Shown here: positions 21,328 to 31,435 of the stretch, piece after piece | How the letters are laid out: the number at the start of each line of letters is the position of its first letter | Position numbering within the stretch: position 1 is the first letter of the stretch | Made by a program: the position numbers and the translations under genes | DNA from: Eurosta solidaginis | Taxonomy: Eukaryota; Arthropoda; Insecta; Diptera; Tephritidae | Reading direction: 5' to 3' | Assembly: GCF_040869045.1 (NCBI RefSeq) | Contig: NC_090322.1 | Coordinates: 181,783,477-181,847,476 of the forward strand | DNA length: 64,000 bases | Notes under the pieces: model-generated | The model's database searches: none | Seen by the model: the letters and a program-made list of their open reading frames with translations, nothing else | What the model was told of the DNA's origin: nothing

Positions 21328-21689
21328 CTAGAGTAGTTACAGCAGAGCGATGCCCACCATGACATATTCTTAATAAGAGCCTGGAACAGGAACCCAAATG
21401 CATTCGGCATTAAATTAAGGCGACCGGCACTTTTCCAACTCTGAATTCTACTTCCCCCTTTGGTATTATGTGAAAATACTTCAATCTACATTCAGGTTCT
21501 CATAGTCTTCAGATCCTTTTTTGGAAGGAGCAGTTTCACGATTTGATGAACGAAATCTTCCTCTCTGCAATTTGTATCTAAATTATAGCCGAAACACCTC
21601 AAATTTTAGGAGAACTCGGTACATAATCCTCGGAGTTACACAACGCGAGCAAATTTTTTTTATTTAGGCGTATATGCAGTACTTTAGAG
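21328..21689. other. Unassigned stretch
   Basis: About 360 bases without recognised content, ending where a truncated HEL-A copy begins. Confidence 0.35.
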
Positions 21690-22574
21690 GTCTGTCGACT
21701 GTGTATAAAAACTGGGCGTGGCTTCAACCGATTTCGCCCTTTTTCACAGAAATAAATTATCGTTCCAGAATCTAAGCCCCTACAAAATTTCACAAGGATT
21801 GTTAAATGTTTGTTCGACTTATGGCGTTAAAAGTATCCTAGACAAATTAAATGAAAAAGGGCGGAGCCACACCTATTTTGAAATTTTCTTTTATTTTTGA
21901 ATTTTTTTGTACCATATCATTACTGGAGTTGAATATTGACATAATTTACTTATATACTATAAAGATATTAAATATTTTGTTAAAATTTGACTTAAAAAAA
22001 ATTTTGTTTAGAAGTGGGCGTGGTCGTTCTCCGATTTTGCTAAGTTTTATTAAGCATACATATAGTAATAGGAGCAACGTTCCTGCCAAATTTCATCATG
22101 ATATCTTCAACGACTGCCAAATTACAGCTTGCAAAAGTTTTAAAGTACCTTCTTTTAAAAGTGGGCGGTGCCACGCCCATTGTCCAAAATTTTACTAATT
22201 TTCTATTCTGAGTCATATCAACTCACCTACCAAGTTTCATCGCTTTATCCGTCTTTGGTAATGAATTATCGCACTTTTTCGGTTTTTCGAAATTTTCGAT
22301 ATCGAAAAAGTGGGCGTGGTTATAGTCCGATATTAAATAGCGATCTGAGATGAGTGCTCAGGAAATTTCATCAAGGTACCTCAAAATTTACTCAAGTTAT
22401 CGTGTTAACGGACGGACGGGCGGACGGACGGACATGGCTCAATCAAATTTTTTTTCGATCCTGATGATTTTGATATATGGAATTCTATATCTATCTCGAT
22501 TCCTTTATACCTGTACAACCAACCGTTATCCAATCAAAGTTAATATACTCTGTGAGCTCTGCTCAACTGAGTAT
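21690..22574 (+). mobile_element. HEL-A repeat, truncated copy
   Basis: Starts inside the element at GTCGACTGTGTATAAAAAC and runs to the usual right end GAGCTCTGCTCAACTGAGTAT. It lacks the hairpin end and all 128-bp units. The last about 100 bases (TCTATATCTATCTCGATTCC to CTCAACTGATTATAATAAAG) are repeated once more at 22584-22690, so the terminal part is duplicated in tandem. Both copies end in ATAATAAAGTTAAGG-like sequence that passes into the hexamer repeat. Confidence 0.8.
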
Positions 22575-22685
22575 AATAAAGTTAAGGGTAAAGTCTATAT
22601 CTATCTCGATTCCTTTATACCTGTACTACCAACCGTTATCCAATCAAAGTTAATATACTCTGTGAGCTCTGCTCAACTGATTATA

Positions 22686-22796
22686 ATAAAGTTAAAGGTA
22701 AAGTTAAAGTTAAAATTAAAGTTAAAGTTAAAAATAAAGTTAAAGTTAAAAATAAAGTTAAAGTTAAAAATAAAGTTAAAGTTAAAGTTAAATTCA
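22686..22796 (+). repeat. (TTAAAG)n hexamer repeat
   Basis: About 110 bases of GTTAAA/ATAAA hexamers, with an 18-base higher period (two GTTAAA units plus one AATAAA unit). It apparently grew from the GTTAAGGTAAAG junction after the HEL-A end. It encodes the Lys/Leu/Ile repeat that gives a spurious 151-codon frame. Confidence 0.85.
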
Positions 22797-22987
22797 AATA
22801 TTTAAACAATTTTTAAGCTATTTTCTTATCGGTCACCACGCTTAGAAAGTGTAACTTGAATTAATATCAAAGACAAAACTTGAATTAATATCAAAAAAAC
22901 AAAATGTTGCATAAATATTATAATTGCATAAGTTGATAATATGCAATACCGCGAGTCCCCGAGTGCCACATGTCTTTTTTTCAAAAA

Positions 22988-23115
22988 CTGCTATCGCCAA
23001 CGTTTTTAGCGGACATTTTTGGGTCGGACAGGGTATACATATGCAATTTTTTTTATTAGGTCATGAAAAGAACCTTAAAAATCAAAGTCGAAAAAAGTTA
23101 AAAAATGAAATTTGA
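22988..23115 (+). mobile_element. hAT-like MITE fragment
   Basis: GCCAACGTTTTTAGCGGACA, TTTTTGGGTCGGACAGGG, AGGTCATGAAAAG and AAAATCAAAGTCGAAAAAAG match the 16618-16893 family. The right half and both termini are missing. Confidence 0.6.
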
Positions 23116-24270
23116 AATGAAATTATGAAGTACTTATGACACTATTCTTTCGGGTAGATATTGTATTGGCCGAAAATTGGCTTGCCTGCATTTCTTAATT
23201 GGTCCTTCCTACCATCCTTATCACTATTCCAGTGGTGACTAAATGCTGCAACACTGGATAAAAATTAAAATATAGTTTCATATGTAAAAACTGGTGGAAG
23301 TGGAGTTGTTGACTGTATGATAGACAATGGTGTTCACAACTTGCATTTATTGACTCCATAATGCACTGAGGATATATTGATATTGTTGTTGTTGTAACCG
23401 CACAAGCACTCTCCACAGGTTGAGTCAAGTGCTGAGGATGTGGGCAGGTCTTTGCTGGATATCTATCTGCTACTAGACCGGCTGCTTCGGGAACGATTTT
23501 TTCGCATTTTTAGGTGTGTGCATTTCAGTCGCCTGTTACAACAGCCATGGCTACCGCGAGAATGTTCTAAGTCTCTCCTATGCTGTTCTTGCTTAGTTCG
23601 CATAACATTTTGCACACTTTTTCGCATATTGCCCAAAATGCGGCCTTTATTTTTGCACATTAAAACTTCAGTGCGGTAGGCGAGTACGCCATCTCCACCC
23701 CATGGCGGCCGCCCATTCCCTTTTTATTTTATAATTTAATGCTTATTTTCTACAATTACTGACTTTTTTACTAATTATCAAATTGAAAGTGAGTTTGTTT
23801 GTGTTTTTTGTGTGATAACTAAGTAGTTATGGTAACGAACGTGTAATATATTTTGATTTGATCTTTCGTAATCATTTGATTAAAATGTATGCCAAAAAGT
23901 AGGACACTAGAACACGAGACGTGCGTAGGCAGGCGATGCAGACACAAATTTAAAAAGGCAATGGAACCAGGGAAAATCAGCCATAAACAAAAAATTAAGA
24001 AAGAAAAGCACGTCAAACCAAAAAAAAATGAAAAAAGCTTCGCAACGATGACGAATTTCAACAACAACAATATTAAGAGCAGAGAGCAGGAAGAGCATTC
24101 ACGCAAGACACCATTAAAGCCACCAAAGTAAAAAGAGAGCGGAAAAGCTTCGTTTATATTCCTGGTGTTTGTATATGCTAAAGAAGGCACCCTGTAGGAA
24201 AAATGCTCGCAGTCCGAAACAACACACTCGAGAGTGGTTGGAAAATTTGGTTTAAAATATGATAAATCAC
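23116..24270. other. Unassigned stretch with a SINE-A-like head
   Basis: Mostly unassigned. At 23675-23716 the sequence GTAGGCGAGTACGCCATCTCC then ATGGCGGCCGCC resembles the reverse of a SINE-A tRNA-like head, without a SINE body. Frames of 63-152 codons at 23819-24277 on both strands are driven by A-rich sequence, and I do not accept them as genes. Confidence 0.4.
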
Positions 24271-24274
24271 TGAG

Positions 24275-25290
24275 CAATCACCCCACTTGCCATTAGTTAA
24301 GTGTGCCTGTTAGTAAGAGGCGACTAAAATCCACATGCCCTGGAGGATGTAAATGCTCATATCAAATCTTTTCTTCTTGATGTTACCGGATCAATATCCG
24401 GCATCCACACAATTAATACTCCTCTCTTGTTGAAAGAAGAAGAAGGACGCTTGTTTCTGTTGTCTACCGCGGCAAAAGTTTAGGGCACTATGTTGCGTGG
24501 CTGGCTTAAGGACTTGTCCATGGAATGTCAAAACCCTTTAGAAGAAACTGTCGATGCCCAATTCAAATAACAAGGCAATAGGACAATGTTCCCTTGCCAC
24601 ATCTGCCATAACCCCCAAAATAAGTTAATAATAGAATATAAACTGTTGTTTCTGAAGTGCAAAAAAAAAAGACTTCGCGGACAAGTTATGTCGTTTACGG
24701 CTGTGAACGTGACAATCGTATATGCCTACGCGGCAAAAGATTCGCCGACTGGTGTGGATAAGGACGTCTTTTATGATAAACTAGAAGAAACTCCTACAAT
24801 GAGATCAAAATCATGCCAGTCAAATAAAATGAAGCCAAATTGATCACGACGTTAACAACGACAAGCTTGGGAACCTTAAACGTGCCTACTCTAGTGCGCA
24901 TTAGAAAATAAACAGTTTGCCGTCGAGAAAGTGCTCATGTGCCAAATAGATGTTGAGATCTCTATTCCGCTCTCACATCTGACGATGCAACCAAGCAAAT
25001 TTCTCACTGACCACGCACCACCCAGACGACATTATAGCTTTCCAGCGCTATCTCGAAAAAGAAAGACGGTGCCCTACAGGACTACGCTACGTACGAACTC
25101 AGCACCGCACCGTGTACAATTATCGTGAAGGGAGTAAGGCTTAGAAACAAAACTTCTCACGAGAGAGAAACGTGAGGCAGAACTGCTTGATGGCTTGGAG
25201 GTTTAGATGCTGTCTGAAACAAATAACGTCCGAAAATTCTATCAGAAGATACTATGGATGACAGAAAATTTCTAGAGAAACCACTTACAC
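24275..25290 (+). pseudogene. RTE-like LINE, 5' part (leader and endonuclease)
   Basis: Starts with a leader resembling other LINE starts (GTGCCTGTTAGTAAGAGGCG). Near 24515-24545 a WNVKTL block corresponds to the N-terminal TWNVRTL of the apurinic/apyrimidinic-type endonuclease. At 24690-24800 FTAVNVTIVYAYA and TGVDKDVFYDKLEE correspond to the middle of that endonuclease. The GDFN catalytic block that should follow is lost. Downstream AELLDGLEV and NNVRKFYQK match the linker before the reverse transcriptase, which is absent. Many frameshifts and stops are present. The endonuclease would nick target DNA in an active element; this copy cannot. Confidence 0.65.
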
Positions 25291-26160
25291 ATATACTTTA
25301 GTTGTTGAGGGATTACTTTTCCTCAGTGTTAGATAGTGAGGGATATGAAGGTCCTGAAACCCCAATCCCTCGCTTATCATGAACGGTGTCGAAAGAATAT
25401 AGACGAGCCTTTGGAAAATAGGTCCTTATAATACTTGTGATTTGAACTACTGTCGTTTTACTATCTTCCGAAGAAAAAAATACTGATGTCATGATGATAA
25501 TAAAAGATGTTCTACCTTTCAAACTAGCTCCGTTTCCAACAGGGTATTATATACTCGTATGTTTGCATTTGAAAAAGTCGTAATTTCATGCTCTACTCAC
25601 TGGGTAAAGTTTAAGGCATCCCAAACACGTAAAGGAAATGAGAAGAGCTATAAATAGCTACAAAAATAAAGTTAGACATGCAACAACTATAAGGAGAGGC
25701 AAAGCCGAGAAATCGAGTACTCAAATAGCCAATCAAATCAATCCGCCAAATTTTGCCCAAAAGTAGGCTTGTATTTAGATTTTAACTGATGAAGAAATAG
25801 CGACAACAACAATTTGGCAGGGAGTGAAAAACGCGATGCTGTTCGTACAACAAATACAAAAAGCAAAGGCTGAAAAAAAACTTTTAGTGACGTCAACAGG
25901 GTAAATGGCCTCCGAATAGAGAAAATGGAAACGTGTAGAAAGGAAAAAATAAATAAAATGGCATCCATTGATGGTTGAAAGACTATGCAGGGAAAAGGAA
26001 AAGAAGGGACTAAGTAAGATAATAAAAAATAAGCGCAAGAATTCAAGGCTTTCAAAAAAAAAAAAAAAAAAAAGAATACGCGGACAGCAAATAGCTGAGA
26101 TCAACGTGACTGGGTGAGCAAAAGATTGAAATTAATATCAATTTCTTGTGACAGTTTTAA
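25291..26160. other. Unassigned stretch
   Basis: About 870 bases without recognised content. A run of 20 A residues lies at 26056-26075. Two minus-strand frames of 105 and 109 codons here are Phe/Leu/Ser-rich translations of an A-rich strand. Confidence 0.35.
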
Positions 26161-26269
26161 ATAGAGTACTTAGGTTAGGTTGAGCAATAAGGGCGTCAAA
26201 TAGACTGAAGTTTTCCAGAGTGTTACCACGGCTTATGTTTTAGAATAACCCCATCTCTTGGCTAATACT

Positions 26270-26935
26270 AGAAGTTTTCTAGGACCTAGCTTAATAATTA
26301 CTTCGAGATCTGCCCCCTAGTAGCTGGAGCCTTGAACTTGCGAGCACAGGACATGAACACAGAACGTGCTCAAGCGTTTCTTCCTGCAGCTCGCACTTCC
26401 TGCATCTGCTGTTACTGACGAAGCCTAGCTTTTAAACATGTGACGGAAGAAGGCAGTTTCCAGTTAGTATGCCCATCGTGAGCATAAAGTCTTGTCTTTT
26501 TAAAGATGTGAGTCTAACGTATGAGGATTTGCATCCTAGCTTCCTCTTGCATGCATACAATGCCACTGAAGCTTTCTTCGCTCTCTTTTCCACATGTAGT
26601 TTCCACAACAACTTACTGTCTAGTATAACTCTTAGATACTTTGTTCTTTTTTTTTTTTTTGTTTTTGTTTTTGGTTACCCCTCCAAGTTTAGGCTTAGTC
26701 AATTAACGGCCTTAAATTTCCTAGTAAAGAAAGACTTCAGATACCCAGACATGTACATCCCGAAAGCCTGATCCATCAGAGAGCTGATGGTTGGTAGAAT
26801 TCTGCCGTTATTGCTGACTGAAATATCATCTGCATACGCCATGAATTTGACTGGCCCTCTGTCGTACTGCCTAAGTAATTGGTTGATGACCAGCTTCCAC
26901 AGCATATTTTTAGTTACAGCATATCTAGTTAGCAC
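26270..26935 (-). pseudogene. R1-like LINE, reverse transcriptase end and zinc tail
   Basis: Minus-strand order is consistent with one element. MLWKLVINQLLRQYD and KFMAYADDISV (the catalytic YADD box is intact) come first, followed by ILPTISSLMDQA and FFTRKFKAVN. After stops and an internal A/T run come ILDSKLLWKLHVEKRAKKAS and ALYACKRKLG (thumb). The cysteine-rich tail LGFVSNSRCRKCELQEET, then EHVLCSCPVLASSRL, comes last. The region between thumb and tail is shortened. The YADD-containing palm survives but neighbouring parts are missing, so the copy is dead. The tail matches 4940-5262. Confidence 0.8.
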
Positions 26936-26939
26936 GTAA

Positions 26940-27300
26940 GTATGTATATTTGAGATATTAAGTAACAGGAAGGAGAGCCAAGTCTGGTGCCATCTTTCGC
27001 GTTCATTTCGTCAATAAACCTTCTTGGTCCAAAAGAAATATTTCCTAAAAAACGAGAAGCCTCTTCTAATAATGACAACATCCATGTCTCCTCTACATAT
27101 GTATATGAGGACAGGGATGTTATTCTCTTCGCCGGTTGGATTTGCTGCTTTAATGTATTTTTTCCAAAAACATTTTAATAAAATCACGCGAGAGGAGTCA
27201 TCTTGTCTCAAACCTACCTTGGTTTTGAATGACTCGAATACCAAGATCTGATCGTTAATAAATTTACCAGGTCTGAACTGTCAGAAAAGTCCAAGGAGGA
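26940..27300 (-). pseudogene. RTE-like LINE reverse transcriptase palm fragment
   Basis: On the minus strand FKTKVGLRQDD corresponds to the KGLRQGD motif of RTE-like reverse transcriptases. AANPTG and CRGDMDVVIIRRG sit where YADDIDIIGR is expected. So the catalytic loop is present in order but its residues are altered (RGDM for YADD). The piece is about 77 codons in one open frame, with no neighbouring domains. It lies directly beside the R1-like fragment 26270-26935 in the same orientation but comes from a different LINE type. Confidence 0.55.
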
Positions 27301-28320
27301 AAAGCTTCTTCAATATGGAATACAGTTTCAACGATCAAATATTACATTGTGTCAGCCTCCTAAGGATATATTTCGTCCTATCCCGATTCGAATCATGGCT
27401 CCTAGCAAAAGCTGATAAGATGATTCTTGAAATGTACATGACAAAAGTGTTCCAAAATATTTATGGCGTTTAACATTGTCATTTGCAACTATAAACAAAT
27501 TTTAAGTGTCATGCTTCAATATAGAAACCCTCCCTATGTAATTCTCTGGTAGACATATGGCATTTTAAGACTTGAATTCGAGAAATCGGCTTAGTAAATT
27601 GGCTGTTTTGCACGAAAGAAATATAGGGCCTCGCATTTAATATAAAAATAAAGATTAAGCTTTTGGAATAACAGCCAGATAAAGAGTTAAATCAGGTTCG
27701 TGACCTTTCAGAAGAAACCATTAAAATTATTTGCAAAAATTCGCCCATATATCCTCCGGTATACGTAAAGTTCTATGAATATTCGATACTTGCGGGGTAA
27801 CTTTTTGAAGGGAATCTAAATCTACGTATTTCAGCTCATAAAGCATACTGCGAAACCATCACCCATATTGGCCTTAAACCTTGAAAATTCATGTTGGGTG
27901 CAATCGATTCATACGTTACAAGCTTCAAAGTAGTATATCAAGGTCCGAGTTAGTTCTCCTCTTCGTAACATACGACGCTTTTGTGGACAGATTTGCACAC
28001 TACCTTAGAGCAGCGTTTCAAAATCCCAAGCTACTTACAATTTGTTATCAGAAACTATTTTCAAACTACATGATGATACATTAATAGTATGAAACACAGA
28101 CGACGTTCCGCAGTCATTACAACCTGCAGGAAGCTCGATCTGCTCATGATCATCTTACAATACAAAACAAAGAATTAACATAACTATATTTTTTTCCTGC
28201 ATAAAAGAAGCTGAGTCATATAAAGACCATGACGATAAACAAAAGCACACAAATAAAAATGGTCACGTACTCTAAACAGCTGTCAGCGCATGCATAAATT
28301 TACTAAAGTTGTTTGTAAAT
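27301..28320. other. Unassigned stretch
   Basis: About 1 kb without a recognised gene or repeat. Open frames do not exceed 67 codons. It ends at the left terminus of the large HEL-A copy. Confidence 0.35.
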
Positions 28321-28668
28321 AAAAACAAGTAAGGAAGGCTAAGTTCGGGTGTAACCGAACATGACATACTCATACTGAGAGCTGTGGAGACAAAGTAAGG
28401 GAAATCACCATGTTGTAAAAGGAACCTAGGGTAACCCTGGAATGTGTTTGTATGACGTGTGTATCAAATGGAAGGTATTAAATAGTATTTTAAGAGGAAG
28501 TGGGCCATAGATATATAGATGGACGCCATTTAGGGATATCGCCATAAAGGTGGACCAGGCCTGACTCGAGAATTTGTTTGTACGATATGGGTATCAAATG
28601 AAATGTGTTAATGATAATTTTAAAAGGGAGTGGGCCTAAGTTCTATAGCTGGACGTCTTTTCGAGATA

Positions 28669-31435
28669 ATAATAATAATAATAATAATACCCAACGGATT
28701 AAACCCTCCAAAGCCCGCCCGACCGGCGCGAGGGGCGCATCCGCATGACGCACGGATTTGTTATTGCCGAGTTGTTGATAGGCGGAGGTTTGTTAAGCGT
28801 CGAGATCTAAAACTGCTCAGCTACAGAATAAAAATCATCAGCTGAGTACTATACATAACAGTTAGAAATTACATAGAAATTATACATATATATACTACAT
28901 TGTTAAATAAGTGAACATTTTTAATTTATTTGATTTTTTTTTTTTTTTTTTTTTTTTGTTAAGAGTTAAGATAGGATAAGACAGTTTTCTTTATGGTAAA
29001 AAGTGAATCCGTTATATCAAATGAATTAGAATGAGTGTTAAAATCATGACACAAACACCGAAAAGATTCATTTAATTCGAAATTAGTTCTACACTGCCTC
29101 AAAAGAAGAGGTTTGTAATGTCTTGACACCCGTGATGGGACGTTGAAATTTACTTCGTTCAAAAGAATTGGACTAGAAATCAGTCCATTCAGGAGTTTAG
29201 CCATAAATATAACGCCTAGCATTTCTCTACGACTTGCAAGAGTTGGAAGATTGATAAGCTTTAACCGACTAGTATAAGGTGGAAGATTATACGCAGAGTC
29301 CCACTGAAAATTCCTTAAAGAGAAAAGTAGAAATTGCTTTTGTATTGATTCAAGTCTATCTGCATGAACTCGATATTGTGGATTCCAGACTATTGATCCG
29401 TATTCTAGTATCGGTCTAACTAAGGTGATGAAAAGGGCTTTAGTTACATAAGGGTCACTAAATTCTTTGGACCACCGTTTCACGTATGAAAGAACACCTC
29501 TAGCCTTATTGACAGTAGCATTAATATGAAGGTTGAAACTAAGTTTAGCATCTATCGTGACTCCCAAGTCCTTAAAATAGTTTACTGATAGAAGACAAAA
29601 ATTATTAATTACGTAAGAGGCTGCTGGCAAAGATCTTCGAGATAGGCACATGAATTTGCATTTATTGAGGTTCAGCGGCATTGAATTTACGTTGCACCAA
29701 GCAACTAGGCAGTTTAAATCCCCTTGAAGCAAGGGACGTTCTTCGATAGACGCATAAGACCTAAAAAGTTTTACATCATCAGCATACATTAAGATTTTGG
29801 AATATTTTATAGTGGTACAGATATCATTAATAAACAGCAAGAACAGAATTGGACCAAGGTGGCTGCCTTGTGGGACGCCAGAGGGAACATCGATGACATT
29901 TGAAAAAGTATTTTTAAAAATAACTTTTTGCGTTCGACCGCAGAGATACGACGAGATCCACTGGGTGAGACCAGGTTGGAAGCCAAGCCGATCCAGCTTG
30001 TAGATAAGTAAGGAGTGGGATACTTTGTCAAATGCTTTACTGAAATCAGTATAAATAACATCTGTGTGAAGATTTTCTCTAAATCCCTTAGAAACATGAG
30101 TTGTGAATTCAAGTAGATTAGTAATGGTAGATTTGCCTTTACAGAATCCGTGTTGCGGTTCTGCAATCAAAGTAGAAATGGAAAATGTTAGCTGATTGGT
30201 AACGATAGCTTCAAACAACTTTGGGATGGCCGACAACTTTGCTATTCCTCGATAGTTCTCTACACACGACCTACTACCACTTTTGTGAAGGGGTATGAGA
30301 AAAGATTCCTTCCAAGCAGAAGGAAAGACTCCACTTTTTAGGGACATATTGAATAAATCAGTTAGTGGCTGATAAATGTGCTCAGCGCATTTTTTAAGAA
30401 AACAAGTGGGAATTAAATCAGGACCGTACTTGTAAGATTCTTTCAAAGACGTTAAATATGAAAAAACTTCATCCGGATATATTTCTGGAATAATAATGGC
30501 GTTAAGTGAGTTAAGCTGAAATGGATATTCATTTGAAAAAGTATTAAATTCATTGGAATAGTTGGACTTGAAAAATTGTGCAAAGAAGTTAGCAATATCT
30601 TGATCGTCGCTAGACAAATCACCCTGGTATTTTAAAGCAGAGGGAAACCCTTTAACCCTACGTTTAGAGTTCACGAAATTATAGAAAGCTTTCGGATTGC
30701 AAGTTATTTTCCTTTTCATCTTACAGATGTACGTATTATAGCACTTTTTGTTTAATTCAAAATATTTATGACGCAAAATAGAGTAATGCAAGTAATCGGA
30801 GTGAGAGCCCGACCTTTTGTATAATTTGAAGAAGCGAGATTTTCTGTTTTTTAAGGACTTCAGCTCTTTAGTGAACCATATTTGGACTGATTCGGTAGAC
30901 ACACGTTTTCGTTTAGGTACGTGTTTTTCCAAAATACCGTAAATGGTGGTATAAAAGTCAGAAACATTTTTGTCAATATCAACACCATATTTGGGCCAAG
31001 CCACTGTAGATAAAGTTTGATTAAGTTTACTAAAATTAGCCTTCGCGAATTGAAATCTGAAAATAGAGTCGTATTTAGTAGCAATGCTACTCGGAGAATT
31101 TCTTTCGAATTCGTATGCTATTTCCAGGGAAGGATGGTAAGGGTCTTCAGGTACAGTAAGAGGTTCACCCCGGCTTAGAGTATATTTTGATGTATCATCG
31201 ACAAATACCAAATCAAGGGTCCTCCCGAACATGTTAGGAATTATATTTATCTGTTTAAGGCAAAGTTCAGTTATTTCGGCTAAAAATTCGTTGTTGGACA
31301 GGTTAGAAGAAATAGGTACAATATTCTGATCAGATATGGTCCATAATACATGCGGGATATTAAAGTCACCCAGGGCTATCATCGAATCAATGGGCTTCAT
31401 CAATGAATTAACAATTTTGAGCAGGGAAATATGAT
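28669..31435 (-). mobile_element. 5'-truncated non-LTR retrotransposon (LINE), 2,767 bp
   Basis: Flanked by the 5-bp duplication AGATA (28664-28668 and 31436-31440), which restores the HEL-A unit when one copy is removed. The 3' end (left) is a short ATT repeat, reading GGTATTATTATT on the minus strand. It is preceded by a roughly 260-bp 3' UTR with a GC-rich part (about 28690-28800). An A run of about 27 follows the stop codon directly. The 5' end (right) breaks inside the endonuclease frame, which is open right up to the junction. This is the usual result of incomplete target-primed reverse transcription. Confidence 0.9.
28959..31403 (-). CDS. LINE ORF2: partial endonuclease plus reverse transcriptase, 814 codons
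   Basis: The protein would nick target DNA and reverse-transcribe its RNA there. The N terminus starts mid-endonuclease: LGDFN at 11-15 (catalytic block), RTLDLVFVDD at 61-70 and DPYHPS at 87-92 (catalytic His block). Reverse transcriptase covers about 330-620: SFLIPLHKSGS (367-377), PQHGFCKGKST (416-425), TDFSKAFD (452-459, first catalytic Asp), SGVPQGSHLGP (508-518) and YADD (540-543). A C-terminal region follows with ILEYGSIVWNPQ and QKQFLLFSLRN, but no RNase H or zinc knuckle. No stop or frameshift interrupts it, unlike every other LINE here, so it is young. The first codon given is TTG. The frame is open upstream to the 5' break, so no true start remains. SGVPQGSHLGP and YADDVKLF suggest the Jockey/CR1 group; the exact clade is uncertain. 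Confidence 0.93.
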   Translation of the reverse strand: MMKPIDSMIALGDFNIPHVLWTISDQNIVPISSNLSNNEFLAEITELCLKQINIIPNMFGRTLDLVFVDDTSKYTLSRGEPLTVPEDPYHPSLEIAYEFERNSPSSIATKYDSIFRFQFAKANFSKLNQTLSTVAWPKYGVDIDKNVSDFYTTIYGILEKHVPKRKRVSTESVQIWFTKELKSLKNRKSRFFKLYKRSGSHSDYLHYSILRHKYFELNKKCYNTYICKMKRKITCNPKAFYNFVNSKRRVKGFPSALKYQGDLSSDDQDIANFFAQFFKSNYSNEFNTFSNEYPFQLNSLNAIIIPEIYPDEVFSYLTSLKESYKYGPDLIPTCFLKKCAEHIYQPLTDLFNMSLKSGVFPSAWKESFLIPLHKSGSRSCVENYRGIAKLSAIPKLFEAIVTNQLTFSISTLIAEPQHGFCKGKSTITNLLEFTTHVSKGFRENLHTDVIYTDFSKAFDKVSHSLLIYKLDRLGFQPGLTQWISSYLCGRTQKVIFKNTFSNVIDVPSGVPQGSHLGPILFLLFINDICTTIKYSKILMYADDVKLFRSYASIEERPLLQGDLNCLVAWCNVNSMPLNLNKCKFMCLSRRSLPAASYVINNFCLLSVNYFKDLGVTIDAKLSFNLHINATVNKARGVLSYVKRWSKEFSDPYVTKALFITLVRPILEYGSIVWNPQYRVHADRLESIQKQFLLFSLRNFQWDSAYNLPPYTSRLKLINLPTLASRREMLGVIFMAKLLNGLISSPILLNEVNFNVPSRVSRHYKPLLLRQCRTNFELNESFRCLCHDFNTHSNSFDITDSLFTIKKTVLSYLNS

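Noticed and set aside
22350..22805. 151-codon plus-strand frame with Lys/Leu/Ile repeats
   Set aside because: It runs from a HEL-A end into the TTAAAG hexamer repeat, so it is low-complexity translation of repeats.
23819..24277. 152-codon minus-strand frame, strongly hydrophobic
   Set aside because: It is the Phe/Leu/Ser-rich complement of an A-rich stretch. No known protein family, no gene context, and overlapping frames are open on the other strand for the same reason.
25738..26104. Two overlapping minus-strand frames of 105 and 109 codons
   Set aside because: Both read through an A-rich segment with a 20-base A run. The composition explains the openness, and two frames being open at once argues against coding.
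29807..30166. 119-codon minus-strand frame within the LINE
   Set aside because: It is an alternative frame of the 814-codon reverse transcriptase gene, with no motifs of its own.
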